Source of the DNA: Butyrivibrio sp.
GTDB lineage: Bacteria; Bacillota; Clostridia; Lachnospirales; Lachnospiraceae
Assembly: GCF_017433805.1 (NCBI RefSeq)
Contig: NZ_JAFRGN010000008.1
Coordinates: forward strand, 61,069 to 125,068
DNA length: 64,000 bases
Direction of reading: 5' to 3'
In this document: positions 36,686-45,306 of the stretch, piece after piece
Numbering within the stretch: position 1 is the stretch's first letter
How the letters are laid out: the number at the start of each line of letters is the position of its first letter
Notes under the pieces: generated by a model
The model's input: the letters and a program-made list of their open reading frames with translations, nothing else
The model's database searches: none
Told to the model about the DNA's origin: nothing
Program-made: the position numbers and the translations under genes

Positions 36686-37864
36686 ATGAACGAGATACAG
36701 CTTAAATATGGATGCAACCCTAATCAGAAGCCATCAAGAGTATACATGGAGGATGGATCAGACCTTCCTATCGAAGTATTAAACGGAAGGCCTGGCTACA
36801 TCAACCTTCTGGACGCCCTTAACGGATGGCAGCTTGTTTCAGAGCTTAAAAAGGCAACAGGACTTCCTGCAGCTACTTCTTTCAAGCACGTTTCACCAGC
36901 TGGCGCAGCTGTTGGTCTTCCACTTACAGATATCGAGAAGAAAATCTACTGGGTACAGGATCTTGGCGAGCTTAGCCCTCTTGCTAACGCTTACGCTAGA
37001 GCTCGTGGTGCTGACAGAATGTCATCTTTTGGTGATTTCATTTCTCTTTCAGATGTTTGCGATGCAGACACAGCAAGACTTGTAAAAAGAGAAGTTTCAG
37101 ACGGAATCATTGCTCCAGGCTATACAGATGAGGCTCTTGAAATCCTCAAGGCCAAGAAGAACGGCAACTACGCAGTAATCAAGATTGATGAGAATTACGT
37201 ACCAGCTGCTATCGAAAAGAAGCAGGTATTTGGTATCACTTTTGAGCAGGGGCACAACTTCATCGAAATCACAGATGAGATGTTTGAGAACATCGTAACA
37301 GATAACAAGGAGCTTCCTGAGTCAGCTAAGATTGACCTCAAGATCGCTCTTATCACACTTAAGTACACACAGTCCAACTCAGTATGCTACGTAAAGGGCG
37401 GACAGGCTATTGGTATCGGCGCTGGTCAGCAGAGCCGTATCCACTGCACAAGGCTTGCAGGCTCCAAGGCTGACAACTGGTTCCTTAGACAGGCTCCACA
37501 GGTTCTCAACCTTCCATTCCTTGACAGCATCAAGAGACCTGACAGAGACAACGCAATCGACCTCTACATCGGCGCTGATTATATGGATGTTCTTGCTGAT
37601 GGTAAGTGGGAGCACATCTTCAAGGAAAAGCCAGCAGTATTTACTGAGGCTGAAAAGAGAGCTTGGCTTGATAAGAACACTGATGTTGCTCTTGGTTCAG
37701 ATGCTTTCTTCCCATTCGGAGATAACATCGAAAGAGCTTATAAGAGCGGTGTTAAGTATGTTGTTCAGCCAGGCGGATCAGTTCGTGATGACAATGTAAT
37801 CGAGGCTGCAAACAGCCACAACATGGTCATGGCATTTAATGGACTTCGACTTTTCCACCACTAA
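36686..37864 (+). CDS. AICAR transformylase (stand-alone PurH transformylase domain)
   Basis: 392 residues, equal to the C-terminal part of PurH without the N-terminal MGS-like cyclohydrolase domain. Motifs: LKYGCNPNQKPSR at the start, the catalytic-loop motif SFKHVSPAGAAVG near residue 68, SNSVCYVKGGQAIGIGAGQQ near residue 233 and the closing MVMAFNGLRLFHH. It transfers a formyl group from 10-formyl-tetrahydrofolate to AICAR. AAGGAG precedes the ATG. It shares the riboswitch-controlled unit with the PurO-like gene, 67 bp upstream. Confidence 0.93.
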   Translation: MNEIQLKYGCNPNQKPSRVYMEDGSDLPIEVLNGRPGYINLLDALNGWQLVSELKKATGLPAATSFKHVSPAGAAVGLPLTDIEKKIYWVQDLGELSPLANAYARARGADRMSSFGDFISLSDVCDADTARLVKREVSDGIIAPGYTDEALEILKAKKNGNYAVIKIDENYVPAAIEKKQVFGITFEQGHNFIEITDEMFENIVTDNKELPESAKIDLKIALITLKYTQSNSVCYVKGGQAIGIGAGQQSRIHCTRLAGSKADNWFLRQAPQVLNLPFLDSIKRPDRDNAIDLYIGADYMDVLADGKWEHIFKEKPAVFTEAEKRAWLDKNTDVALGSDAFFPFGDNIERAYKSGVKYVVQPGGSVRDDNVIEAANSHNMVMAFNGLRLFHH

Positions 37865-37923
37865 TACTGACTAGAATCTTTAGGCTATCAGAGCTATAAA
37901 GCCTTTGAACACCTAAAACAATA

Positions 37924-37970
37924 GCGAGTGATGAAAGATAGTGCTTATATCTTCATCACTCGCTTATTAT
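37924..37970 (+). terminator. Terminator of the purine unit
   Basis: GCGAGTGATGAAaGAT pairs with ATcTTCATCACTCGC, followed by TTATTATTTT. Confidence 0.8.
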
Positions 37971-37980
37971 TTTGTATTTT

Positions 37981-38200
37981 GCATCTAAACTCGAATTATT
38001 CTCATTTCCGATGCCCATTTCTCTGTTGTCAGAGCCTCGGATGCATCGGAATTTCTTTTTTCCCTCTTTTTGATGCCTATAATCATTCTTTTTCATTCTA
38101 AAAAGCATCTAAATTTCTGTTTTCTCTTTTTCCGATGCAATCATGCATTTTTTCTCTGCATTTTGGGCATCTATTTTGAGCAAAACCAATTATCCGATGC
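37981..38200. repeat. Alternating inverted heptamer array, GCATCTA family, exact 62-bp period (array B2)
   Basis: Direct words start at 37981, 38043, 38105 and 38167 (GCATCTA, GCATCGG, GCATCTA, GCATCTA). Inverted words start at 38008, 38070, 38132 and 38194 (CCGATGC, TTGATGC, CCGATGC, CCGATGC). Every unit is exactly 62 bp, with 27 bp direct-to-inverted and 35 bp inverted-to-direct. The intervening 20-bp and 28-bp stretches share only a pyrimidine bias. It lies between the ends of two convergent genes. Confidence 0.9.
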
Positions 38201-38275
38201 ATTTTGATATTATCAATTGATCCAGTCATCTCTCTTTAGCACTCTTTAACTCTCTTTAGCTATATTTAATCTTGT

Positions 38276-40414
38276 TCAATTATCCCTAATCTTCTTAAGG
38301 ATAAAATTGTCTACAGTCCCCCAGCTCTTGACGTTGGATTTAATGTGAACACCGATGATCACTGAATCTCCTGTGACTTCGATTTCAGGAATCACAGGGT
38401 TCTTCCACTGTGCCCAGCTGGTGACCATAAATGGTTCTGAATAATGGGTAACCTCGTCTCCAGCTTCTGTCACATCGCAAAACAGCTCCATCTCGGCACT
38501 GGCATCCACATCTCCACCCTGTGCAAAGCACTCAAGCCTATATGTACCAGGTTCAAGCCCTGTAATCTCCTGTGTTACAGTAAAGTCTATCTCTTTTACC
38601 CCATCCCAGAAATGAAGCGCCACAGTTCCATCGTAAGCATCATCCTTTTTATCCTGATAATCTGTTGGGTCTGATGGGCTGTTGTAGCTGATGTTCCACA
38701 TAGATCGGTCCAAATCCTCAAAGCTTGGATTCAGGACCAGGTTGTCGAGTTTGACCTCCAGATGGCAGATAACCCGGCTCTTTTCCTCGTTCTGAAGTGT
38801 TCCATGTAAATTTAGCTTATTCTCTGTAGATGTATCAATCTTGGCTAGATCTGATTCATCCCACACAATTTCCACAGGTTCCTCATGAGACGGATCATTA
38901 TAAATAACAGCTGCTTTTTCTGGAAGCACTACCTCATCGCCAATTCCGCAGGTTACGTACAGATCAGGAACACTCTCAACTTTAAGGTCTGTCGTATGTC
39001 CTTCATACACATATTTGAAAACATTAAGGGATGAAAGCGGATAGCCCTTATGATCGAACATTGCCTGATTGTCCCAAGAACAGCCTCCATAGTATTTACC
39101 GGCATCGTTTGGATCATAGTCTTTGGCAAAGCGGCTAGCCCAGCCGCTTCCATGTTCTTCCCAGATAGTAGCATTAGTTGAAGCATTGCTTCCTACAGGA
39201 ATCCATACACCCTCCCAATAACATACGCCAATGGCGCCACCAGCACTGGCACTAGCAATAATATCTCTTACCATGTGAGCCTGTCCCTGAACAGTAGCTG
39301 AATATCCTTCTACAAGATCTTCCTTGCCTTCAAAGCTGTTACCTGAGCCATCACCATCACTTGTGGTATACGGATAAGAAGTCTCTACAATCATGACTTT
39401 CTTGCCATATTTATCCTGAAGGTCACCAACTACCTTCTGCATATTTTCAAGATCACCATGCCAATAAGGGTAGTAAGAAAGTCCAACTATATCATAATCA
39501 ATGTTATGTTTTTCCAGATTTGAAACCAGCTTACCGACCTTTTCGCCCTTGTCCTCAATGTTGGTGTAATGAACAATTATCTGTATGTCTTTCCCCTTAT
39601 CTGATGCTACTGCTCTGACTGCCTTGCTGCCTGAATCAAGAAGCTTGGTAACATTGGAAAGGTTGGTCTCACCAGACATTCCGTTGTTGATCTCATTACC
39701 AATCTGAACGAAGGTTACATTAACTCCTGCATCAAGGATTTCTCCAAGCGCATCCACTGTAAAAGTGCTAAGGGCTTCGCATTTATCATTTATTCCCATG
39801 TCAGCCCACGCCTTAGGAGCAAACTGCTTCTTGGGATCAGCCCAGAAATCTGAATAGTGGAAGTCAATCATTACCTGCATTCCAGCAGCTGTAGCTCTTT
39901 TACCAAGTTCTATTGCTGTAGCTACATCGTTGTTACCTCCGCCATAGCCGCGGCCTTCCTCATCATAAGGATCATTCCATACGCGCAGACGAATGCAATT
40001 AACTCCAGCCTCCGCCATAGTCCTAAATACATCTGCTTCCTGTCCCTGGAAGTCGTAGTACTTAACGCCGCTATTCTCCTCAACAAGAACAGATGACGCA
40101 TCCATTCCGCAGATGAAATCTGCAGATAGACCATCAATCTTCTCCACAAAGATGTCCTCTGTATTCAGACCTGTCTGCACATCTGTACTGTTGTCTGCAT
40201 CTGCCTTAGTATCTACTTCCTTATCTGCATTAGTCTCTGTGTCTGTAGTTGCTTCCTGACCTGCACCAGTCTCTACATCTGCAGTTACCTCCTGACCTGT
40301 ACCAGTCTCCACATCTAAAGCCACATCCTGACTTCCGCATCCGCTGATAGTCAGCCCCATCACTGCAATCCCAGCCAAAACAGCCATCCTACAATTCTCA
40401 ATTTTCTTGATCAT
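38276..40414 (-). CDS. Arabinogalactan endo-beta-1,4-galactanase, GH53, lipoprotein
   Basis: 712 residues. Lipoprotein signal with lipobox ISGC (Cys near residue 26), then a repetitive acidic tether (VETGxGQE-like units) to about residue 75. The GH53 domain covers about 85-440: FICGMDASS, GVNCIRLRVWNDPYD, acid/base Glu in VQIGNEINNG near 240, nucleophile Glu in MIVETSYPY near 343. A bacterial Ig-like segment follows (about 475-560). The C-terminal 150 residues (LNPSFEDLDRSMWNIS...) look like a CBM61-type galactan-binding module. GGGGAG precedes the ATG. A cre-like palindrome lies 58 bp upstream. Expected role: cell-bound cleavage of pectic galactan. Confidence 0.9.
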   Translation of the reverse strand: MIKKIENCRMAVLAGIAVMGLTISGCGSQDVALDVETGTGQEVTADVETGAGQEATTDTETNADKEVDTKADADNSTDVQTGLNTEDIFVEKIDGLSADFICGMDASSVLVEENSGVKYYDFQGQEADVFRTMAEAGVNCIRLRVWNDPYDEEGRGYGGGNNDVATAIELGKRATAAGMQVMIDFHYSDFWADPKKQFAPKAWADMGINDKCEALSTFTVDALGEILDAGVNVTFVQIGNEINNGMSGETNLSNVTKLLDSGSKAVRAVASDKGKDIQIIVHYTNIEDKGEKVGKLVSNLEKHNIDYDIVGLSYYPYWHGDLENMQKVVGDLQDKYGKKVMIVETSYPYTTSDGDGSGNSFEGKEDLVEGYSATVQGQAHMVRDIIASASAGGAIGVCYWEGVWIPVGSNASTNATIWEEHGSGWASRFAKDYDPNDAGKYYGGCSWDNQAMFDHKGYPLSSLNVFKYVYEGHTTDLKVESVPDLYVTCGIGDEVVLPEKAAVIYNDPSHEEPVEIVWDESDLAKIDTSTENKLNLHGTLQNEEKSRVICHLEVKLDNLVLNPSFEDLDRSMWNISYNSPSDPTDYQDKKDDAYDGTVALHFWDGVKEIDFTVTQEITGLEPGTYRLECFAQGGDVDASAEMELFCDVTEAGDEVTHYSEPFMVTSWAQWKNPVIPEIEVTGDSVIIGVHIKSNVKSWGTVDNFILKKIRDN

Positions 40415-40460
40415 ATGCCAACTCCCCTTTTTTCATATCTCCTATATACATTCTAAATAC

Positions 40461-40466
40461 ATTATA
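40461..40466 (-). promoter_or_regulatory. Candidate -10 of the galactanase promoter
   Basis: TATAAT on the minus strand, about 47 bp before the galactanase ATG. The cre-like palindrome (40472-40487) begins 6 bp upstream and falls in the promoter spacer, so a bound repressor would block it. The matching -35 is poor (TTCCGG). Confidence 0.4.
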
Positions 40467-40471
40467 ATATA

Positions 40472-40487
40472 ATGGAAACGTTTCCGG
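40472..40487. promoter_or_regulatory. cre-like operator (CcpA/LacI family)
   Basis: ATGGAAACGTTTCCGG contains the perfect 12-bp palindrome GGAAACGTTTCC with central CG. It matches the cre consensus WTGNAANCGNWWNCAW at 14 of 16 positions. It lies between the divergent galactanase and GH13 genes and could control both. Confidence 0.65.
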
Positions 40488-40607
40488 AAAATAATATCTC
40501 GAATCACAGATTCAAGATATCATACTATTTGATTGCAGGCATCTTAGTTTAGACTTAAAATAGTAGTGTATTTCGGTAACTTAATATCGCAATTTAGGAG
40601 GAGCATC

Positions 40608-42191
40608 ATGCCTAACTGGTTGAAAGACGCAGTTTTCTACGAGATTTACCCACAGACTTTTAAGGACACTAATAATGATGGAATAGGTGATATTAACGGT
40701 ATCATTGAGAAGCTTGATTATATCAAGGATCTGGGATGTAATGCCCTTTGGATCAATCCTTGCTTCGATTCTCCATTTAAGGATGCCGGATATGACGTTA
40801 GAGATTACAAGAAGGTTGCCCCTAGATATGGCACCAATGAGGACTTATACAGACTCTTTTTGATTGCCCATGACAAGGGTATTCATGTACTTCTTGATCT
40901 GGTTCCAGGTCACACATCTGAGGAGCATGCATGGTTCCAGGAGAGCAAAAAGGCAGAGCCTAACGAATATTCAGATCGTTACGTCTGGACTCATCACTGG
41001 ATTCAGGGTATAGCTGGTCACCCATATATCGGCGGCGAAGCTGACAGAAACGGCTGCTATATGCTGAACTTCTTTAAATGTCAGCCTGCTCTTAACTACG
41101 GTTTCCTCAACAGAACCGAAGATTGGCAGCTTCCACCAGATCACCCAGCTTGTATCGCAACAAGAGAAGCTCTCAAGGATATTATGAGATTCTGGCTCGA
41201 CCACGGCTGTGATGGCTTCCGCGTAGATATGGCTGATTCTCTGGTAAAAGATGATGATGAAAACAAGTCAGCTACCGGCGCTATCTGGAAGAACATCAGA
41301 GAGATGCTTGATAAAGACTATCCTGAGGCTGCTATCATTTCTGAGTGGAGTAATCCTCAGCAGTCACTCAAGAATGGTTTCCACGCTGACTTCTATCTTG
41401 ATCACCACGGAAATGGCTACAACACACTTATCCGTGACAACGAGACTCCTGGCGGAGATCACTCTTTCCTTAAAAAGGATGGAAATGGTGATATTATGCG
41501 TTTTCTTTTGGATTATCTTCCTAAGTATGACGCAACCAAGCATGATGGCTATATCAGCTTCATCACCTGCAACCACGATACACCAAGAGCACGCCTGACA
41601 CTTGGCTATGACGAACTTAAGCTTGCATGGGCGCTGTTCCTGACACTTCCAGGTGTTCCATTCATTTACTACGGCGACGAGATTGGAATGAGATACCTTG
41701 ATATTCCTACCAAGGAAGGTGGCTACACAAGAACTGGTTCCAGAACACCAATGCAGTGGGATAACAGCAAGAACAAGGGCTTCTCAGATGCAGACAGTGA
41801 TAAGCTCTATCTTCCAGTTGATCCTTCAGAGGATGCACCAACAGTAGCTGATCAGGCTCAGGATCCAGATTCACTCTACAATACAGTTAAAGCGTTAACT
41901 GCTCTTAGGCATGAGTATGAAGATCTTAAGGCCGACAGTTCTTTTGCTGTAATATATGCAGAAAAAGAGGAATTCCCTTTTGTCTACAGACGTGGTAACC
42001 TTTTAATTGCAATCAACCCTTCTGAGAAAAAAGATTCTACTGCACTTCCAATTGAAGCCTTTGTCAAAAACAATGATGCTTCAAATAAGCAGTGCGAATT
42101 AAAGAACATATACACTATAGGAGGCAGCCAGGTTAACGGTAATACTCTGGTTGTTGATGCTCAGTCTTTTGCAGTATATAAGTTAGTATAA
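40608..42191 (+). CDS. GH13 family alpha-glucosidase/alpha-amylase, cytoplasmic
   Basis: 527 residues from the ATG at 40608, after AGGAGGAG. GH13 regions: DLVPGHTS (region I), CDGFRVDMADSLV with nucleophile Asp near 206 (region II), AAIISEWSNP with acid/base Glu near 244 (region III), FITCNHDTPR with the transition-state Asp near 322 (region IV). No signal peptide, so it acts on imported oligosaccharides. The QTFKDTNNDGIGDINGI opening and the KEGGYTRTGSRTPMQW stretch are typical of oligo-1,6-glucosidase, trehalose synthase and related exo-acting members. Exact specificity is open. It is followed by the GH5 gene after 37 bp. Confidence 0.9.
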   Translation: MPNWLKDAVFYEIYPQTFKDTNNDGIGDINGIIEKLDYIKDLGCNALWINPCFDSPFKDAGYDVRDYKKVAPRYGTNEDLYRLFLIAHDKGIHVLLDLVPGHTSEEHAWFQESKKAEPNEYSDRYVWTHHWIQGIAGHPYIGGEADRNGCYMLNFFKCQPALNYGFLNRTEDWQLPPDHPACIATREALKDIMRFWLDHGCDGFRVDMADSLVKDDDENKSATGAIWKNIREMLDKDYPEAAIISEWSNPQQSLKNGFHADFYLDHHGNGYNTLIRDNETPGGDHSFLKKDGNGDIMRFLLDYLPKYDATKHDGYISFITCNHDTPRARLTLGYDELKLAWALFLTLPGVPFIYYGDEIGMRYLDIPTKEGGYTRTGSRTPMQWDNSKNKGFSDADSDKLYLPVDPSEDAPTVADQAQDPDSLYNTVKALTALRHEYEDLKADSSFAVIYAEKEEFPFVYRRGNLLIAINPSEKKDSTALPIEAFVKNNDASNKQCELKNIYTIGGSQVNGNTLVVDAQSFAVYKLV

Positions 42192-42228
42192 ATTACAGTT
42201 ATTTTCTTAAATAATCGGGAGTGATCAC

Positions 42229-43749
42229 ATGTTAAGGGGCAAGAATTCAAGGCGTTTGATTAGTTTGATAATGGCACTTTTGTTGTTGTGCACATTTCAT
42301 TCAACTAGTTACGCCGCCTCCGGCAGTGGCCACTCCTCTTCTAGTATTCCAACCAGCCAGATTACAGCTGCATCCCTTATGGCATCCATGAACACCGGTT
42401 GGAATCTTGGCAATTCCCTCGACGCATACCATAAAGCAGCCAAAGGACAAGCTAATCTTGGGCAGGAAACCATATGGGGCAATCCTGCAGTAACCAAGCA
42501 ACAGATAGATTATGTCAGATCTTTGGGCTATAACACTATCAGAGTTCCTGTGTCCTGGTATTATCACACCTATACCGACGCAAATGGTCAGCTCCATGTC
42601 CATCCAGAGTGGCTTGCAAGGGTAAAAGAAGTTGTGAACTACTGCGTAGCCGATGGCATGTATGTGATCATGGACTCTCACCACGACAATAAGATATTTT
42701 ATGTAGGTGCTAGTTCAGGCGATTTTGCAACTGTATGTAACAGAGCAACTACCATATGGACAGATATAGCCAACTACTTTAATGATGTGGATGGTCACCT
42801 TATCTTTGAAGCCTTTAACGAGCTTGATAATGTCAAAAGAGGTCGTACCTTCACAAAAGAAGCTGCCAATCAGATGAATCAGCTCAATCAGGTATTTGTT
42901 AACACAGTTCGCGCAACAGGCGGAAATAATGCTCAGCGCCTATTGATTGTTCCCACTCTTTTCCACAAGTATACTGATGACGTTCTGAATGCATTTGTTC
43001 TTCCTAAGGACACTGCTTCAGGCAAGCTCCTTACTGCTGTTCACTTCTATTCACAGGTACTAGATCAGTACATAGACCAGGATTTTGCCAAACTTCAGGG
43101 TTTTGCAACCAGAGTTGGGGCTCCGATGGTTATTACAGAGTGGGGAACTACTAACAAATTCCAACCTGCCAGCCTTAGAACAGTTCATGCAGCAAACTAT
43201 GTAGCACGCGCCAATGCACATGGAATTAAATGCGTATATTGGGATAATGGATCTGAATATGCAATTGTTAATCGCAAGAATCTGACCTGTAATGGTGAAA
43301 TGGTCAAAGCCATGATAAATCCAGCTCCATATAATACAGCAGCCGGAACTGCGCTAGATAATTGGGCATCCAGCTATCTGTACAAAGGGATGGATGACAG
43401 CAATGGTGCATTAAAAGAGTGGGATTCCTGGGGCGGTGTAGTTCTAAATCAGGACGGGAACGGCCTTATTCCTATTCCTCAAGGCTCAACCACCATGTCA
43501 ATGCAGTTAACAACTTCTGGCAATATGACCAGGCAGTGCTATCACTTAGTATATTTCTATAATAGTAACTACGGACTTGTAGATAAGATCTATACGAACT
43601 TTGGCTTCTATGACAAGACATTAGCGATCCCTGCGGGCGCTACTTCAGTCAGAGTCTGCATCTACAATGCCTTTGAAAAGACCTCCAAGGAAAGCTACGA
43701 TGCAGCGCTTGCCAACGGATCACTTAAGCCTGTTATTAAATTCTACTAG
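42229..43749 (+). CDS. Secreted GH5 cellulase/glucanase with unassigned C-terminal domain
   Basis: 506 residues. Signal peptide 1-30 (MLRGKNSRRLISLIMALLLL... cleaved after YAA). GH5 covers about 40-365: TGWNLGNSLDAY, NTIRVPVSWYYH, MDSHHDNK, acid/base Glu in FEAFNELDN near 196, nucleophile Glu in MVITEWGTTN near 303. The last about 140 residues (from DNWASSYLYKGMDDSNG) form a separate beta-rich domain that I cannot name; it may bind carbohydrate. It is likely co-transcribed with the GH13 gene, and its stop overlaps the convergent AmrS-like gene by four bases. Confidence 0.9.
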   Translation: MLRGKNSRRLISLIMALLLLCTFHSTSYAASGSGHSSSSIPTSQITAASLMASMNTGWNLGNSLDAYHKAAKGQANLGQETIWGNPAVTKQQIDYVRSLGYNTIRVPVSWYYHTYTDANGQLHVHPEWLARVKEVVNYCVADGMYVIMDSHHDNKIFYVGASSGDFATVCNRATTIWTDIANYFNDVDGHLIFEAFNELDNVKRGRTFTKEAANQMNQLNQVFVNTVRATGGNNAQRLLIVPTLFHKYTDDVLNAFVLPKDTASGKLLTAVHFYSQVLDQYIDQDFAKLQGFATRVGAPMVITEWGTTNKFQPASLRTVHAANYVARANAHGIKCVYWDNGSEYAIVNRKNLTCNGEMVKAMINPAPYNTAAGTALDNWASSYLYKGMDDSNGALKEWDSWGGVVLNQDGNGLIPIPQGSTTMSMQLTTSGNMTRQCYHLVYFYNSNYGLVDKIYTNFGFYDKTLAIPAGATSVRVCIYNAFEKTSKESYDAALANGSLKPVIKFY

Positions 43750-44687
43750 CAGTTTCCTGTATATACATACTTAAGGTTCTGCCTGGCTACATCAGCGAGC
43801 TCATAAACAAGCCCAACATCTGTAGCAGCTCTGTCAGTCATATGGAATCTAGGGAAAAATCTGGATATGTGAAGTGGAATATCTTGTCCGATACTGTTTC
43901 CATCAATATCTGTAAGTTCAGATATCCACTTAGACAGTTCTTTTATCTCTTCTATAGAATCATTTTCTCCTGGAATAATCAGGGTTGTCAGCTCTACATG
44001 GCAGTGTCTGACAGCCTCTGATATAAATTCCATTACCATCTTCCTGTCTCCGCCAAGAATATCTCTGTAATATCGGTCTGTAAAGCCCTTGAGGTCTATG
44101 TTCATGGCATCTATATATGGCACAAGCTCCTGTAAAACCTCAAGACTCGCCATTCCATTAGACACCAATACGTTAACCATGCCCTTTTCATGGACAAGTC
44201 TCGCTGTATCCCTTACATACTCATAACCAACCAGTGGCTCATTATAGGTAAAAGCAACACCGACATTTCCTTCGCTCTTATATCCGAGCGCAAGATCAGC
44301 TAAGTCCTCTGGCATTAGGACTCTGGCCGCTTCTCCGTATTCATAGGCCTCATCAGACCAGGAAATCTCATAATTCTGGCAAAAAGGGCAGCGAAGGTTA
44401 CAGCCATAGCTACCTACAGACAAAATCCTGCTGCCTGGCATAAACCTTGATAATGGCTTTTTCTCTATAGGATCAAGAGCTATACTGGTGATTCGGCCGT
44501 AGTTGAGTGGGACCACCTGAATATCTGAGTCTGTTCCCGCGGAAACATCATAGCTAACAGCAGTTCTCATTTCTCCAGTTTCATAGATACCATGCTTTGT
44601 AATTCTGGCCGCTCCCCTGACACCGCAGAAGCCCGTCTCACCCTCTTTTATCTCGCATTTCCTGTAACAAACATTACATTTTGCCAT
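43746..44687 (-). CDS. amrS: Radical SAM protein, AmrS family (AmmeMemoRadiSam system)
   Basis: 313 residues. The radical SAM cluster motif CNLRCPFC is near residue 95. An N-terminal Cys-rich segment (CNVCYRKCEI...GFCGVRG) precedes it, as in the AmrS family and in pyruvate formate-lyase activating-enzyme relatives. Other family blocks are DPIEKKPLSRFMPG, VAFTYNEPLVGYEY and LHISRFFPRF. The substrate of the family is not established; its usual partners AmrA and AmrB (MEMO) are not in this window. GAGGT precedes the ATG. Confidence 0.88.
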   Translation of the reverse strand: MAKCNVCYRKCEIKEGETGFCGVRGAARITKHGIYETGEMRTAVSYDVSAGTDSDIQVVPLNYGRITSIALDPIEKKPLSRFMPGSRILSVGSYGCNLRCPFCQNYEISWSDEAYEYGEAARVLMPEDLADLALGYKSEGNVGVAFTYNEPLVGYEYVRDTARLVHEKGMVNVLVSNGMASLEVLQELVPYIDAMNIDLKGFTDRYYRDILGGDRKMVMEFISEAVRHCHVELTTLIIPGENDSIEEIKELSKWISELTDIDGNSIGQDIPLHISRFFPRFHMTDRAATDVGLVYELADVARQNLKYVYTGNC

Positions 44688-44744
44688 ATCATGACCTCGT
44701 CAAAGTCACCTTCCATACGCCATCAAATCTTTACCACACTCGTG

Positions 44745-45233
44745 TCAGCGAATTTTCTTACCATCAAGCGTAGCTTCAATCAGTTTGTCTTCCTTGTCAT
44801 ATACGAGCTTAAGGGAAAAGAACTTCCTACTCTCTGAAAGCTTCCGCAGGAATATCTTGTCCCCTTCCCATAAATTTAAGTCATACACTTTGTCTTTTGC
44901 CACCCACTCTAGCTTACCTTCATCACACTCTTTGGGCTCAGAATCAGGAGCCTTGGCTGTAAAAAGACTCATCAGCTCATAGTCACCCTTCTGAGAAACG
45001 AAGGTCACAACAGCCCTGAATTCAAGCTCCTCAAGCGGTATGTCGTAGCCTGTCTCCTCCAGGATTTCTCTTTTTATGCACTCTTCAGGGCTCTCATCAT
45101 CCTCGAGATGCCCGCCTACGCCAATCCACTTATCTTTATTTATGTCATTCTTTTTGCTGATCCTATGAAGCATCAGGTACTCGTCGCCTCGCTCCAGATA
45201 GCATAAAGTCGTAAGTCCAAGTCTTCTAGCCAT
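44745..45233 (-). CDS. Nudix hydrolase (MutT/8-oxo-dGTP diphosphatase-like)
   Basis: 162 residues. A complete Nudix box GX5EX7REUXEEXGU is seen as GGHLEDDESPEECIKREI followed by LEETGYD, near residues 40-65. The opening TTLCYLERGDEYLMLHR is typical of 8-oxo-dGTP diphosphatase-like proteins. The substrate is inferred from similarity only. AGAGGT precedes the ATG. Confidence 0.92.
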   Translation of the reverse strand: MARRLGLTTLCYLERGDEYLMLHRISKKNDINKDKWIGVGGHLEDDESPEECIKREILEETGYDIPLEELEFRAVVTFVSQKGDYELMSLFTAKAPDSEPKECDEGKLEWVAKDKVYDLNLWEGDKIFLRKLSESRKFFSLKLVYDKEDKLIEATLDGKKIR

Positions 45234-45306
45234 GTCTCTACCTCTTTTTATATTACAGTAATCAATTAGCTCTGGTAATATCGTTATGCCGCATAAATAC
45301 TGGCTT

